Source of the DNA: Tabrizicola sp. | GTDB lineage: Bacteria; Pseudomonadota; Alphaproteobacteria; Rhodobacterales; Rhodobacteraceae | Direction: 5' to 3' | Assembly (NCBI RefSeq): GCF_030694085.1 | Contig: NZ_JAUXZE010000077.1 | Location: 1-40,553, forward strand | DNA length: 40,553 nucleotides | In this document: one piece after another, positions 17,274 through 25,823 of the stretch | How the letters are laid out: each line of letters opens with the position of its first letter | How positions within the stretch are numbered: position 1 is the stretch's first letter | Notes under the pieces: generated by a model | Told to the model about the DNA's origin: nothing | The model's database searches: none | The model's input: only the letters and a program-made list of their open reading frames with translations | Translations under genes and position numbers: made by a program

Positions 17274-17744
17274 ATGATTAATTTTGAAAAAATTGACCGC
17301 TCATTCCTTGAAGTTTCCCGAAAATGGTTCAGTAACGCTGATTTCCGGCGCCTCATAATGGCTGAACAGATTGAAAAAGATGCTCAAGAAGCTTGGTTTG
17401 CTTCGCTAAGTCAGCGTACAGACTATTACATCTTGGGTGTAAAATCATTTGAGGGGTGGGTTGGTGCTTGTGGTTTGAAGCATATTGATCCGTCTTTGCA
17501 TACTGCGGAGTACTGGGGGTATATCTACCCTACAGAGCTTCGTGGACGGGGGGTGGGACGACAAATGTTTGATTTTGTGGCATCGAAAGCTGTCGATAGG
17601 GAGATTCAAACAATCTGGTTGCGCGTAAGTGTCGAAAACAAAATCGCAGTGAAGTGTTACGAACGCTGGGGCTTTTCGGCCGTTTGTAAGGACGAGTCTG
17701 AAGTAATTCGCATGGAAATGGCCATAGAGCGACCCGGAACCTAG
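17274..17744 (+). CDS. GNAT-family N-acetyltransferase
   Basis: A 156-residue GNAT-fold acetyltransferase. The start at 17274 is set by AAGGAGA 8 bases upstream and by the family-like N-terminus. The core has the beta-strand block WVGACGLKHIDPSLHTAEYW, the acetyl-CoA pyrophosphate-binding loop RGRGVGRQM (Q/RxxGxG/A type) at about 87-95, and the C-terminal VSVENKIAVKCYERWGFSAV. Codon use is more AT-rich than in the flanking genes, a sign of separate acquisition. It lies near the qdtA/qdtB-like pair, so it could acetylate the amino group of a nucleotide-activated aminosugar, as WecD and PseH (both GNAT) do; that is inference. Other small-molecule or protein targets are equally possible. Confidence 0.85.
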   Translation: MINFEKIDRSFLEVSRKWFSNADFRRLIMAEQIEKDAQEAWFASLSQRTDYYILGVKSFEGWVGACGLKHIDPSLHTAEYWGYIYPTELRGRGVGRQMFDFVASKAVDREIQTIWLRVSVENKIAVKCYERWGFSAVCKDESEVIRMEMAIERPGT

Positions 17745-18065
17745 TCAATTATGACCGACCCGACCTCTGCTATGGTAAAATTTAATGGACAACGCAGGAA
17801 TTCCGCCTTTGTCGACAAGTTACGTTTGATGCTGGACTGCATTTTCAATCAAGACATGACTCGTAAGGGCAGCAGGAAGTAAATATACTTGTTCCGCTTG
17901 AGGCACAGGTCGTTAGACGGGCGAAGACAAAATATCTCGAAGTCTCCGTGCCTGCATCGGCCTAAACTCTGTCGTAGTGATGAAAGAAGATCTGTATGCT
18001 TGCCACTATTACTATTTGCGCGGGTATAGGTCGGCATCAACACAGAATCAAACTATGGGGAAATA
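17745..18065. other. AT-richer intergenic stretch before qdtA
   Basis: About 320 bp with no convincing gene. A 43-codon plus-strand frame (17751-17882) lacks a ribosome site and is not recognised. The region is less GC-rich than the locus average and ends with ATGGGGAAATAATG, where GGGGAA serves as ribosome site for the cupin gene at 18066. A promoter for the downstream genes probably lies here, but no -35/-10 pair stands out. Confidence 0.4.
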
Positions 18066-18497
18066 ATGATAGAAGATCGAATGAAACGAGGAACGGTCAC
18101 TGAAATCCAACTTCCGCAGATCCATGATCCCCGCGGAGACCTGACCTTCGTAGAGGGGGGCATTCACATACCGTTTCAAATCGCGCGTGCATACTACCTT
18201 TACAACGTACCGGTGGACTCCAACCGTGGAGGGCACGCGCATCGAGAGTTGGAACAGGTTGTTTTTGCTTTGTCCGGAAGTTTCCGCATGAAGATTGACG
18301 ACGGAAGTGCCAGATCCGAATATTGGTTGCGTGACCCACGCAGGGGACTCTATCTCAGCAAGCTGATCTGGCGTGAAATGGATTCCTTCAGCCAAGGTGC
18401 TGTCTGCATGGTCCTAGCATCTCATCGCTATGACGAGTCGGACTATCTTCGAAACTATGACGATTTCCTCCAAGCTCTGAAAGATAAAACTCGATGA
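18066..18497 (+). CDS. dTDP-4-keto-6-deoxyglucose 3,4-ketoisomerase (QdtA/FdtA-like cupin)
   Basis: A 143-residue WxcM-type cupin that moves the keto group of dTDP-4-keto-6-deoxy-D-glucose from C4 to C3, the step before 3-amination. The motif RGGHAHRELEQVVFALSGSF at about residues 54-73 includes the two family His residues (57 and 59); RGLYLSKLIWREMDSFS and LASHRYDESDYLRNYDDFL complete the fold. Its substrate is the product of RfbB (31787), 13 kb downstream. The stop overlaps the aminotransferase start by four bases. Whether the product has the galacto (FdtA-like, Fuc3N) or gluco (QdtA-like, Qui3N) configuration cannot be read from the sequence. GC content is intermediate between the AT-rich spacer and the GC-rich next gene. 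Confidence 0.88.
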   Translation: MIEDRMKRGTVTEIQLPQIHDPRGDLTFVEGGIHIPFQIARAYYLYNVPVDSNRGGHAHRELEQVVFALSGSFRMKIDDGSARSEYWLRDPRRGLYLSKLIWREMDSFSQGAVCMVLASHRYDESDYLRNYDDFLQALKDKTR

Positions 18498-19588
18498 TCC
18501 CATTTCTCGACATCGGCGCTTCCTACCGTGCGCTCAAGACCGATATAGACGCGGCCATCCATCGTGTCCTCGACAGCGGCTGGTATATCCTCGGGCCCGA
18601 GGTCGACGCGTTCGAGGTCGAATGGTCGGCCTATTGCGGGGCAGATTATGCGGTGGGTCTTGCCAACGGGCTTGATGCGTTGATCCTCGCCCTCCGGGCG
18701 CTTGATGTCGGCCCGGGCGACGAGGTGATCGTGCCGTCGAACACCTATATCGCCACCTGGCTGGCGGTAACGGCAGTCGGTGCGCGGCCAGTTCCGGTGG
18801 AACCCAACCCCGCGACGCACAACATCGACACCGCCCGCATCGCCGCCGCGATCACCCCGGCCACGCGGGCGCTGTTGCCCGTTCATCTTTATGGCCAGCC
18901 TGCCGACCTTGACCCGATCCTTGCGTTGGCCCACCAGCACGGCCTTTCGGTGATCGAGGATGCGGCCCAAGCTCATGGCGCGCGCTACAAGGGGCGGCGT
19001 ATCGGCGCGCATGGCGATGTGGTGTGCTGGAGCTTTTATCCCGGCAAGAACCTGGGTGCTCTGGGCGATGGCGGGGCCATCACTACGAACCGCGCCGATC
19101 TGGCCGACCGCATCCGCGTGCTGCGCAACTATGGCAGCCGGGTGAAATACGTGAACGAGGTGCAGGGCGTTAACTCGCGCCTTGACCCGATCCAGGCCGC
19201 CGTACTGCAGGCCAAGCTGCCGCATCTGGATGCCTGGACAGACCGCCGCCGTGCGATTGCCGGTGCTTATGCCGAGGGGCTGCGGGACAGCGGGCTGATA
19301 CTGCCACATGTTCCCGACTGGGCCGAGCCTGCTTGGCACCTTTACGTCGTCCGCTCGCCTGACCGTGACGGGTTGCAGAAACGGCTAGCCGAAGGAGGGG
19401 TTGGCACGCTGATCCACTACCCTATCCCGCCACATATGCAGGCGGCCTATGCGGATCTGGGTCTTGCCCCCGATGCCCTGCCGCTGGCCCGGCAACTGGC
19501 GGGCGAAGTGCTGAGCATGCCGATAGGGCCGCAGTTCCCGCTGGCAGATGCCGCGCAGGTGATCGACGCAGTCAGGGCGGCGGTTTGA
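18494..19588 (+). CDS. Sugar 3-aminotransferase, DegT/DnrJ/EryC1/StrS family (QdtB/FdtB-like)
   Basis: A 364-residue PLP enzyme that transfers an amino group to the C3 keto sugar made by the adjacent ketoisomerase, giving dTDP-3-amino-3,6-dideoxyhexose. The N-terminal MIPFLDIGASYRALKTDIDA, the PLP-binding block VIEDAAQAHGARYKGRRIG, the Schiff-base Lys at about 185 in SFYPGKNLGALGDGG, and the NYGSRVKYVNEVQGVNSRLD block are all present. The ATG overlaps the cupin stop by four bases, fixing the pathway partner. The stop overlaps the flippase start (TTGA). Specificity for the 3-keto rather than 4-keto sugar is inferred from the coupling to the QdtA-like gene. Confidence 0.9.
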   Translation: MIPFLDIGASYRALKTDIDAAIHRVLDSGWYILGPEVDAFEVEWSAYCGADYAVGLANGLDALILALRALDVGPGDEVIVPSNTYIATWLAVTAVGARPVPVEPNPATHNIDTARIAAAITPATRALLPVHLYGQPADLDPILALAHQHGLSVIEDAAQAHGARYKGRRIGAHGDVVCWSFYPGKNLGALGDGGAITTNRADLADRIRVLRNYGSRVKYVNEVQGVNSRLDPIQAAVLQAKLPHLDAWTDRRRAIAGAYAEGLRDSGLILPHVPDWAEPAWHLYVVRSPDRDGLQKRLAEGGVGTLIHYPIPPHMQAAYADLGLAPDALPLARQLAGEVLSMPIGPQFPLADAAQVIDAVRAAV

Positions 19589-21084
19589 GCGGATCATCGT
19601 ACCGCACGATCCTGCGCTCCTCCTCGATCATCGGGGGGGCACAGGTCATAAACATTGCTGTGGGCCTTGTGAAGATGAAGGTCGTGGCGTTGCTGCTCGG
19701 GCCTGCGGGCGTTGGCCTGATCGGACTGTATCTGAGCCTGATCCAGACGTCCTCGTCTGTTGCTGCGATGGGGCTAGGCAACGTCGGCACCCGGCAGATC
19801 GCGGTAGCCCATGCCGCGGGGGGAGACGTTGCAGTAGGCCGCACGCGCCGCGCATTGTTCTGGGGAACGATGCTTCTTGCCCTGACCGGGGCGGCCCTGT
19901 TCTGGCTGGCCAGCGGCTGGATCGCGCGGGTGATTTTGGCTGATGAGACTCGCGCGAACGATGTGGCCTGGCTATCGCTTGGCGTTGCGCTCACTGTCGC
20001 CGCTGGGTCGCAGGGCGCACTGCTGACCGGTTTGCGCCGGATCGGCGATATCGCGCGGATCAATGCCGGTGCTGGGGTCATCGGAGCCGCTCTCGGCATT
20101 CTGGCACTGTGGCTCTGGGGCGCGCAGGGACTGATCGCAATGGTCCTGATCGCGCCGGTTGTCACGTTCATGCTCGGACACCTCTATGTTGCGCGCCTTG
20201 GCGCCCCCGCCGGGCCTCCGATCCGCCTGCCTGAGATGGCGCGCGAGTGGAAAACAATGCTGACGCTGGGCTTTGCGTTCATGTTCAGCGGGCTTGTCAC
20301 GACGCTGGGTCACCTCGCGGCGCGAACCCTGGTGCAGAGAGAGTTGGGCACCGAAGCTCTAGGGCAGTTCCAGGCAGCCTCGGCGATCGGGATGACCTAT
20401 CTCGGCTTTGTCCTCAGTGCGATGGGAACCGACTACTACCCGCGCCTGACGGCTGCGATCGGCGACCGCACCACCGCCACCCGTCTTGTCAACGAACAGA
20501 CAGAGGTCGCGCTGCTGCTGTGCGCGCCGGTGCTGCTGGCGATGCTCGGCCTGGCGCCCTGGGTCATCCATTTGCTCTATTCCGCCGAATTCGCCCCTGC
20601 CGTCGAGATCCTGCGCTGGCAGCTTCTGGGTGACATCCTCAAGGTGATGAGTTGGCCGCTGGGTTTCGTTCTTCTCGCGGTGGGGGCAGGCAAGACCTTC
20701 ATCCTGACCGAGTCACTGGGGATGGGCGTCTTTGTCCTTGGTGTGCTGATCGGCTTGCCGCTGATGGGCGTCACTGCCACAGGAGTGGCCTTCCTCGCGC
20801 TCTATGTTGCGTATCTGCCACTGGTTTGGTTGCTGGGCGGGCGGATGATCGGGTTTCGTTGGACCCGAGCGGTCAAGGCGCAGGCGCTGGCTGTGATCGG
20901 CGCCGCGGTGGCGGTGGACATCGCGTCGCGCTCGTCCGAGCTGCTGGGCGCGGTCTTGGGCCTGGGGCTGGCGCTGGCCACGGGCATCTGGGCGCTGCTG
21001 CGCCTGTCAACTATGGCGGGAGCAGGCGGCCGCCTAGGCCGCATCACACGTTTGGGGGAAAGGATGAATAGATGGACGCTGTGA
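19585..21084 (+). CDS. wzx: Wzx-type polysaccharide repeat-unit flippase
   Basis: A 499-residue inner-membrane transporter of the MATE/MOP superfamily that flips undecaprenyl-linked repeat units to the periplasm. About twelve hydrophobic segments can be counted; the N-terminal SSIIGGAQVINIAVGLVKMK and VALLLGPAGVGLIGLY are typical of WzxE-like flippases. The start is a TTG at 19585 overlapping the aminotransferase stop. The C-terminus overlaps the next glycosyltransferase by 13 bp. It is GC-rich like the upstream genes. Together with the Wzy-like protein at 30116 it defines a Wzx/Wzy-dependent pathway. Confidence 0.92.
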   Translation: MSGSSYRTILRSSSIIGGAQVINIAVGLVKMKVVALLLGPAGVGLIGLYLSLIQTSSSVAAMGLGNVGTRQIAVAHAAGGDVAVGRTRRALFWGTMLLALTGAALFWLASGWIARVILADETRANDVAWLSLGVALTVAAGSQGALLTGLRRIGDIARINAGAGVIGAALGILALWLWGAQGLIAMVLIAPVVTFMLGHLYVARLGAPAGPPIRLPEMAREWKTMLTLGFAFMFSGLVTTLGHLAARTLVQRELGTEALGQFQAASAIGMTYLGFVLSAMGTDYYPRLTAAIGDRTTATRLVNEQTEVALLLCAPVLLAMLGLAPWVIHLLYSAEFAPAVEILRWQLLGDILKVMSWPLGFVLLAVGAGKTFILTESLGMGVFVLGVLIGLPLMGVTATGVAFLALYVAYLPLVWLLGGRMIGFRWTRAVKAQALAVIGAAVAVDIASRSSELLGAVLGLGLALATGIWALLRLSTMAGAGGRLGRITRLGERMNRWTL

Positions 21085-22124
21085 TACGCACCTACGGCAA
21101 CACGAACCTGCCCGACGGCACGGCGGAACTCCCCCTCGTGACCTTCGCTGTATTTGGATATATGCAAGAACACTGTATCCGTGACGCTTTAGCAGCCGGG
21201 CTCGCGCAAAATTATTCGCCGTTAGAGATCATCATGTCTGATGATTGTTCAACCGATAAAACATTCCAACTCATGGAAACTATCGCGAAAGATTATCACG
21301 GACCGCATAAGATATTAATCAGAAGAAGTGAAGTAAATCTTGGCACAGCACTGCATGTCTCCGCCGTCGCTTCGATTGCCAAAGGGGCATTAATTGTCGT
21401 CGCGGCTGGAGACGATACTTCCCTTCCTAATCGCTGCGAAGCCATCGTCGAAAGATGGACAAAGGCGGGGCAGACGGCCGTGTTAGTTCATAGTGATATG
21501 GAAGTGATGACTAGTAATGGAGTTGAGCGTTTAACGCCGCCATTAGCTGATCACGAAAGTGGAGCGATCGACTTGCTCTTGAAAGGGCCGAATGTTGCGT
21601 TCTTTGCTCCTACCTGTGCTTATGCGATAGAACTGTTCAAGGATTATGATCCGCTATTTGGAGGCAGCATAATTGAGGATGGGGTTTTATCCGTGAGGGC
21701 TATTCTCTCTGGTTCGATAGAATACATTCCTATTCCGCTTGTTCGCCAGGGACGATATGAAAGTAGCTCCAGTAATGATTTACAGGTGCATACGCCCGCC
21801 CGATGGAACCGCCTCGTTCGAAGCAGAATTGTTGCCTCTTGCAATTCCTTGCATGATTTAATACGGATCGACGAAAGCGCCAAGAATAAAAAGAAGCTGG
21901 AAAAGTTTCTCCGGAGGCGCATCGCTGTGCTGGGAAGATTCATTATCCCAGAGCACCGAAATATGTCCAATTTTGAATGTATTAAATTTTGTATCAATCT
22001 GGTGATTTTCTATCCAATAAATGCATCAATTTTGCGTCGAGTAAAGTTTTCACTAATAGCATGCGGATTTAAATCTTCGCGCTATTATAAATTTTTCCTA
22101 GGTGCAGCAAAAAAATGGCGATAG
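21072..22124 (+). CDS. GT2-family glycosyltransferase
   Basis: A 350-residue GT-A inverting glycosyltransferase. It has the N-terminal FAVFGYMQEHCIRDALAAGL, the nucleotide-binding EIIMSDDCSTDKTFQLME, and the metal-binding AAGDDTSLPNRCEAIVERW region (DxD-like GDD), followed by a basic C-terminal part rich in Lys/Arg that may contact the membrane. The ATG overlaps the wzx end by 13 bp. The first ~75 bp are GC-rich like wzx; from about 21150 on the gene is AT-rich (AAT, ATA and TTA codons are common), so a composition breakpoint lies inside the gene. Sugar specificity is unknown. The gene is followed by broken IS sequences. Confidence 0.88.
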   Translation: MDAVIRTYGNTNLPDGTAELPLVTFAVFGYMQEHCIRDALAAGLAQNYSPLEIIMSDDCSTDKTFQLMETIAKDYHGPHKILIRRSEVNLGTALHVSAVASIAKGALIVVAAGDDTSLPNRCEAIVERWTKAGQTAVLVHSDMEVMTSNGVERLTPPLADHESGAIDLLLKGPNVAFFAPTCAYAIELFKDYDPLFGGSIIEDGVLSVRAILSGSIEYIPIPLVRQGRYESSSSNDLQVHTPARWNRLVRSRIVASCNSLHDLIRIDESAKNKKKLEKFLRRRIAVLGRFIIPEHRNMSNFECIKFCINLVIFYPINASILRRVKFSLIACGFKSSRYYKFFLGAAKKWR

Positions 22125-22229
22125 AATGAATGCGAATTTAATTTGCTTCTGCAGGCAAATCATTACGCAATCGGCGCCATGAAAAATTCCTGCCGCTTAC
22201 CCGGAGGATATTGCCTTGGAGGTTGTGCG

Positions 22230-22348
22230 CAGGCGCTGAAGGGCAGCGATCTGCATCTAGTCGACGCGCAGATCAGCCGTGTGATCGCGATGGTAGAACA
22301 TCCCTTCCGGATGATAAAGCGTCAGTTCGGCAACGTGAAAACTTGCTA
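22230..22348 (+). mobile_element. IS5-family transposase remnant, left part
   Basis: The plus strand reads ALKGSDLHLVDAQISRVIAM then VEHPFRMIKRQFGNVKTCY, a typical near-C-terminal block of IS5-family transposases (VEHPFR-IKRQFG-VK). It is interrupted at a TA (22347-22348) by the IS630 element; the continuation YRGLTKNNALL lies at 23501 onward. The upstream part of the IS5 gene is missing; only about 40 codons remain on this side. The 100 bp before it, after the glycosyltransferase stop, have no recognisable content. Confidence 0.75.
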
Positions 22349-23500
22349 CTGTTCTGAGTCTAACGCTTTTTACCGATTTCCGCGGATCGCATCGAGGGCG
22401 TCCAGGGCGCGATGTTCCCGGGAGACGATATCCTCGGCGGACTTGCTCCAGATGAAGGGCTTCGGCTTTGTGTTGCAGCAGGTAGTCGTAGATCGCATCC
22501 TCCAGATCGTCGACGCTGGAGTAACTGCCCCGGCGTATGCGTCGGGCCGTGATCTGCGCGAAGAAGCGTTCAACCAGGTTCATCCACGATGCGCTGGTTG
22601 GCGTGAAATGCAGCTTGAACCGCGGATGCTTCGTGAGCCACGCCTGCACTTCGGGCGTCTTGTGGGTCGCGTAGTTGTCGAGCACCAGATGCACGTCGCG
22701 CGACTTGAGGACGGTGCGGCGCAGGAAGGCCAGGAACTCTTTCGCCCGGTGGCGCGGCATGCATTCACCGATGACCATGCCCGACTTCACAACGAGCGCC
22801 GCGAACAGCGTCGTCGTGCCTTTCCGCTTGTAATCGTGCGTCATGGTGGCGCCGCGGCACTTCTTGAGCGGCAGCCCCGGCTGGGTCCGGTCGAGCGCCT
22901 GGATCTGCGACTTCTCGTCGACGCAGAGCACCACCGCCCGGTCAGGCGGATCGAGGTAGAGGCCGACGATCTCGGTGACCTTCTCCTCGAACATCGGGTC
23001 GTTCGACACCTTGAAACCTTTTGCCAGGTGCGGCTTGAGACCGGCTTCCGCCCAAATGCGGCCGACGCTCGACGGCGAGATGCCCACCGCCTCGGCCATC
23101 AGGGATCGGCTCCAGTGCGTGGCATTGGGCGGGCTTTCCTGCACAGTCTTTGCGATCACCTTGAGGTGCGTCTCCCGGGGCAACGGAGGCACCCGGGACG
23201 GCCGGGTCTTGTCGCGCCTGAGCCCGGCCACACCCTCGCCAAGATAGCGCGCCTGCCAGCGCCAGACGGTGGGCTTGGACGTTCCTGCGCGCCGCATGAT
23301 CTCGTTGGTGCCCCAGCGGTCGGCTGTCGCCAATATGATGCCGGCGCGCCAGACAACCTTCCGGGACGTGTTGCGGTCGGTGAGCAGCGCTTCCAGCTGC
23401 GCACGCTCGGCGGGGCCAGGATAAATGCAGATGTCCTCGCGTGTCACACCTCGACACTGACACACCCGCAAATGGGAATCCTCCGTCAGGCGGCGAACAC
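22349..23500 (-). mobile_element. IS630-family insertion sequence, 1152 bp, inserted at TA
   Basis: The boundaries follow from the split host gene: a TA dinucleotide is duplicated at 22347-22348 and 23501-23502, and removing the 1152 bp plus one TA restores an unbroken IS5 transposase frame (VKTCYRGLTKNN). The ends form an imperfect inverted repeat: left TGTTCTGAGTCTAACG, right (reverse complement) TGTTCGCCGCCTGACG. TA duplication is the rule for IS630. The element carries a single transposase gene, on the minus strand. Confidence 0.85.
22370..23447 (-). pseudogene. IS630-family transposase with C-terminal frameshift
   Basis: The DDE transposase of the IS630 element. The N-terminal helix-turn-helix region (WGTNEIMRRAGTSKPTVWRW) is followed by the catalytic core: VLCVDEKSQIQALDRTQPGL (first Asp), VHLVLDNYATHKTPEVQAWL (second Asp) and TPTSASWMNLVERFFAQITA (Glu), all present. 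GTG at 23447 is the likely start since the family usually opens M-TRED-CIYPGP; a TTG at 23471 is also in frame. Near 22470 a small deletion shifts the frame: the expected end FIWSKSAEDIVSREHRALDA, then LDAIRGNR with TAA at 22370, lies in another frame, while the original frame runs out of the element to 22257. The core is intact, so residual activity is possible. Confidence 0.85.
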
Positions 23501-23502
23501 TA

Positions 23503-23590
23503 CCGAGGTCTCACCAAAAACAACGCGCTACTGTCCACGCTGTTCGCGCTCGGCAACCAGTTCCTGGTACGACTCAGGCTCATGGCATGA
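23503..23590 (+). mobile_element. IS5-family transposase remnant, right part
   Basis: Continuation of the split IS5 gene: RGLTKNNALLSTLFALGNQF then LVRLRLMA and a TGA at 23588-23590, matching the C-terminal end of the family. The short sequence after it (GGACGAGGCTGCCCTAA) may hold the IS5 terminal repeat. The remaining 290 bp before the next gene are a GC-rich stretch to about 23720, unrecognised, then an abrupt change to AT-rich DNA. Confidence 0.75.
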
Positions 23591-23884
23591 GGACGAGGCT
23601 GCCCTAAAACCGTCAAGACGCCCAAACAGCGGTCCCGAAGCCGCAAAATCCAACGACCCTTCTTGCGGTCCCGGAAGCGATCAAGCCGCGATCCCGGCGC
23701 TGCCGAGTGCGTTGATCAGATGATCCTAAACGATATCTCTCTTTTGCTTGTTCAGGGTTTGGAACTAAAGCTTGCGGCGCAAGATAATTGAAAAGCGAAT
23801 CAGAATGTTCCGAGCGTACTGTAATGACGCCCGCTGGATAGAATATGCGTATCTTGTGGGCAGCTGCAGCACAAAATCAATCGA

Positions 23885-24877
23885 ATGGGGTTTGAAATGC
23901 TTGAAATGAGTGTCCATTTCTTTGCGGAAGAGGTTGTTAAGGAGTGGAATGAGTTCATTTTGCGATCCCGCAATGGAACATTCATGCACTTGATGGATTT
24001 TATGTCGTATCACCGCCATCGTTATCAGGACTTTTCAACCGTTATTAGGAAGGGAAATGAAATAATTGCAGTCTTTCCCGCGAATCGAGTCGGTGACACC
24101 GTGTTCAGCCATGCCGGCTTGACCTACGGAGGGCTAATTTATGGTTTCGAGCAGCGTTTAAGTGACGTACGTGACGCAATGATAGCGTTGGTTGAGTTCT
24201 ACCAACAGCGCAATATTTCGAAGATTTATTACAAGCCTGTTCCGCATATTTTCCAGAAGTACCCATCTGAAGATGATTTGCATGTGTTGTTTTCCCTTGG
24301 AGCTCGTTTAGTACGAAGGGATTTATCGTCTGTGATTAAGTTTAGAAATCGGCCGCAAATGTCGAAGAAGCGGCTGTCCGGTGTTAAGAAAGCATTTCGT
24401 GCGGGCTTGGAGATGAAGGAAGGCGATTTTTTATCGGATTTTCATGAACTTCTATCTTCGGTTCTCGTCCGGCATAATGCGACTCCGGTTCATTCATTGC
24501 AGGAAATGCGCCTGCTACAGTCTAGATTCCCAGACAACATAAAGCTAGCTGTGGCAAGACGAGAAGACCGGCTTCTGGCAGGAACTTGGCTGTTCAAGTT
24601 TGGTGATGTACTGCATACGCAATATTTAGCCTGCTCAGAAGAGGGTCGTAATCTTGGTGCGCTAGATTTCGTAATCTCTGAAATAATTGATAGAAGCGCG
24701 CCCGAATTCCAATTTATGAGTTTTGGCTCATCAAGTGGCCGCGACGGACAGTCTATAAATGAAGGCCTTGTATTTCAAAAAGAAGGCTTTGGCGCTAGGA
24801 CCATAGTGCTTGATCACTATGAGTTAGATATTTCTGACATTGCCGCTCTCGCCCGAAGTGCTGAAAAGGACACCTGA
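23885..24877 (+). CDS. FemAB-like GNAT-family protein
   Basis: A 330-residue protein with the double-GNAT layout of FemAB / BioF2-like aminoacyl or acyl transferases. The N-terminal half contains EWNEFILRSRNGTFMHLMDF, YHRHRYQDFSTVIRKGNEI and FSHAGLTYGGLIYGFEQR; the second half contains LAVARREDRLLAGTWLFKFG, HTQYLACSEEGRNLGALDF and the closing FMSFGSSSGRDGQSINEGLV with FQKEGFGAR. In polysaccharide loci such proteins are thought to add acyl or aminoacyl groups to sugars; the exact reaction is unknown here. The start is uncertain: ATGs at 23885, 23897 and 23906 are in frame, and GGGG lies 6 bases before 23897. Strongly AT-rich, part of the central cassette. Confidence 0.8.
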   Translation: MGFEMLEMSVHFFAEEVVKEWNEFILRSRNGTFMHLMDFMSYHRHRYQDFSTVIRKGNEIIAVFPANRVGDTVFSHAGLTYGGLIYGFEQRLSDVRDAMIALVEFYQQRNISKIYYKPVPHIFQKYPSEDDLHVLFSLGARLVRRDLSSVIKFRNRPQMSKKRLSGVKKAFRAGLEMKEGDFLSDFHELLSSVLVRHNATPVHSLQEMRLLQSRFPDNIKLAVARREDRLLAGTWLFKFGDVLHTQYLACSEEGRNLGALDFVISEIIDRSAPEFQFMSFGSSSGRDGQSINEGLVFQKEGFGARTIVLDHYELDISDIAALARSAEKDT

Positions 24878-24878
24878 G

Positions 24879-25823
24879 ATGATGCAGACAACCGCTGAAC
24901 TAGCTTCAAACCTTGCGGACTATCATGCGCAGCCTTTGGTAAGCGTTGCATTAATCACCTACAATCATTCTGCATTCGTCGCAGAGGCGATAGAATCGGT
25001 CCTTGCACAGACTTATGAGAATTTAGAGATAGTCGTGGCGGACGATTTTTCAACAGATGGCACGAGAGAAATTGTTGAGCAATACGTTTCGCGGTTTCCA
25101 AATAAAATTAAGCTATGCCATGCGACCGAAAACTTAGGGGTGACTAAAAACCACAATCGAGCATTCAAGGGATGCTCTGGAAAATACATTTCTTGGATGT
25201 CCGGTGATGATATTATGTTGCCCGAGAAGATCTTCAAGCAAGTTCGCTTTATGGAGTGTCATCCAGACTGTGTTATATGCTATCATGATTTAGAGTACTT
25301 CCGCACAGAGGATTATGTCAAGATCTACCTTAAGAGTGAAGTGGACCGTCCTCTTGAGGGAAATGTGAATTTGGCTATTAAGTATGGATGTTTTAACGGC
25401 GGAGTATCAAGTATGGTTCGTCGATCTGCCGCACCGACGGGCGGCTTTGATGAACGCATTCCGATAGCGTCGGATTGGCTTTTTTGGGTTGAAACGCTTG
25501 CAGGTGGAGGGCGAATAAATTTTATAAACGAGGTGCTGGCTCGGCACAGAAGACACTCAAGTAATGTTACTTCCTTCGATATCCGCACGCCGTCACTCCG
25601 AGAAATTCAAGACCATTTGATGTCATCAGAAATTATTGTGTCGAAATACCCGAAGAAAGCTTCTCTAATTCAATTTCGAAAATCTCGTATTTACTTGAGT
25701 CTTCGGTGGGCTGATGGAGGCAAATTTTACAATGACTTCCTCCGTCTTTCGCTCAAACAAAAGTGGAATTTCAAGGCGTTTATTGCGCTTTTGGCAAGTG
25801 AAGTTTTCGGAACTCGAAAATGA
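24879..25823 (+). CDS. GT2-family glycosyltransferase
   Basis: A 314-residue GT-A glycosyltransferase. It has the N-terminal VSVALITYNHSAFVAEAIES, EIVVADDFSTDGTREIVEQY, the DxD-like SWMSGDDIMLPEKIFKQVRF, the aglycone-side SSMVRRSAAPTGGFDERIPI and SDWLFWVETLAGGGRINFIN. It resembles rhamnosyl- or other hexosyltransferases of O-antigen loci; specificity is not readable. The start at 24879 is preferred because AAAGGA lies 8 bases upstream; an in-frame TTG at 24840 would overlap the preceding gene by 38 bp. AT-rich, like its neighbours in the 21.15-26.04 kb cassette. Overlaps the next gene by four bases. Confidence 0.9.
   Translation: MMQTTAELASNLADYHAQPLVSVALITYNHSAFVAEAIESVLAQTYENLEIVVADDFSTDGTREIVEQYVSRFPNKIKLCHATENLGVTKNHNRAFKGCSGKYISWMSGDDIMLPEKIFKQVRFMECHPDCVICYHDLEYFRTEDYVKIYLKSEVDRPLEGNVNLAIKYGCFNGGVSSMVRRSAAPTGGFDERIPIASDWLFWVETLAGGGRINFINEVLARHRRHSSNVTSFDIRTPSLREIQDHLMSSEIIVSKYPKKASLIQFRKSRIYLSLRWADGGKFYNDFLRLSLKQKWNFKAFIALLASEVFGTRK

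Noticed and set aside
18765..18775. A GGCGGTAAC stretch resembling a JUMPstart/ops core
   Set aside because: It lies inside the aminotransferase coding sequence, lacks the downstream ops consensus, and is expected by chance in DNA of this GC content.
22143..23723. A 526-codon plus-strand frame through the IS region
   Set aside because: It is a chimera of spacer, the IS5 fragment and the antisense of the IS630 transposase; only the IS5 pieces at each end encode recognisable protein.
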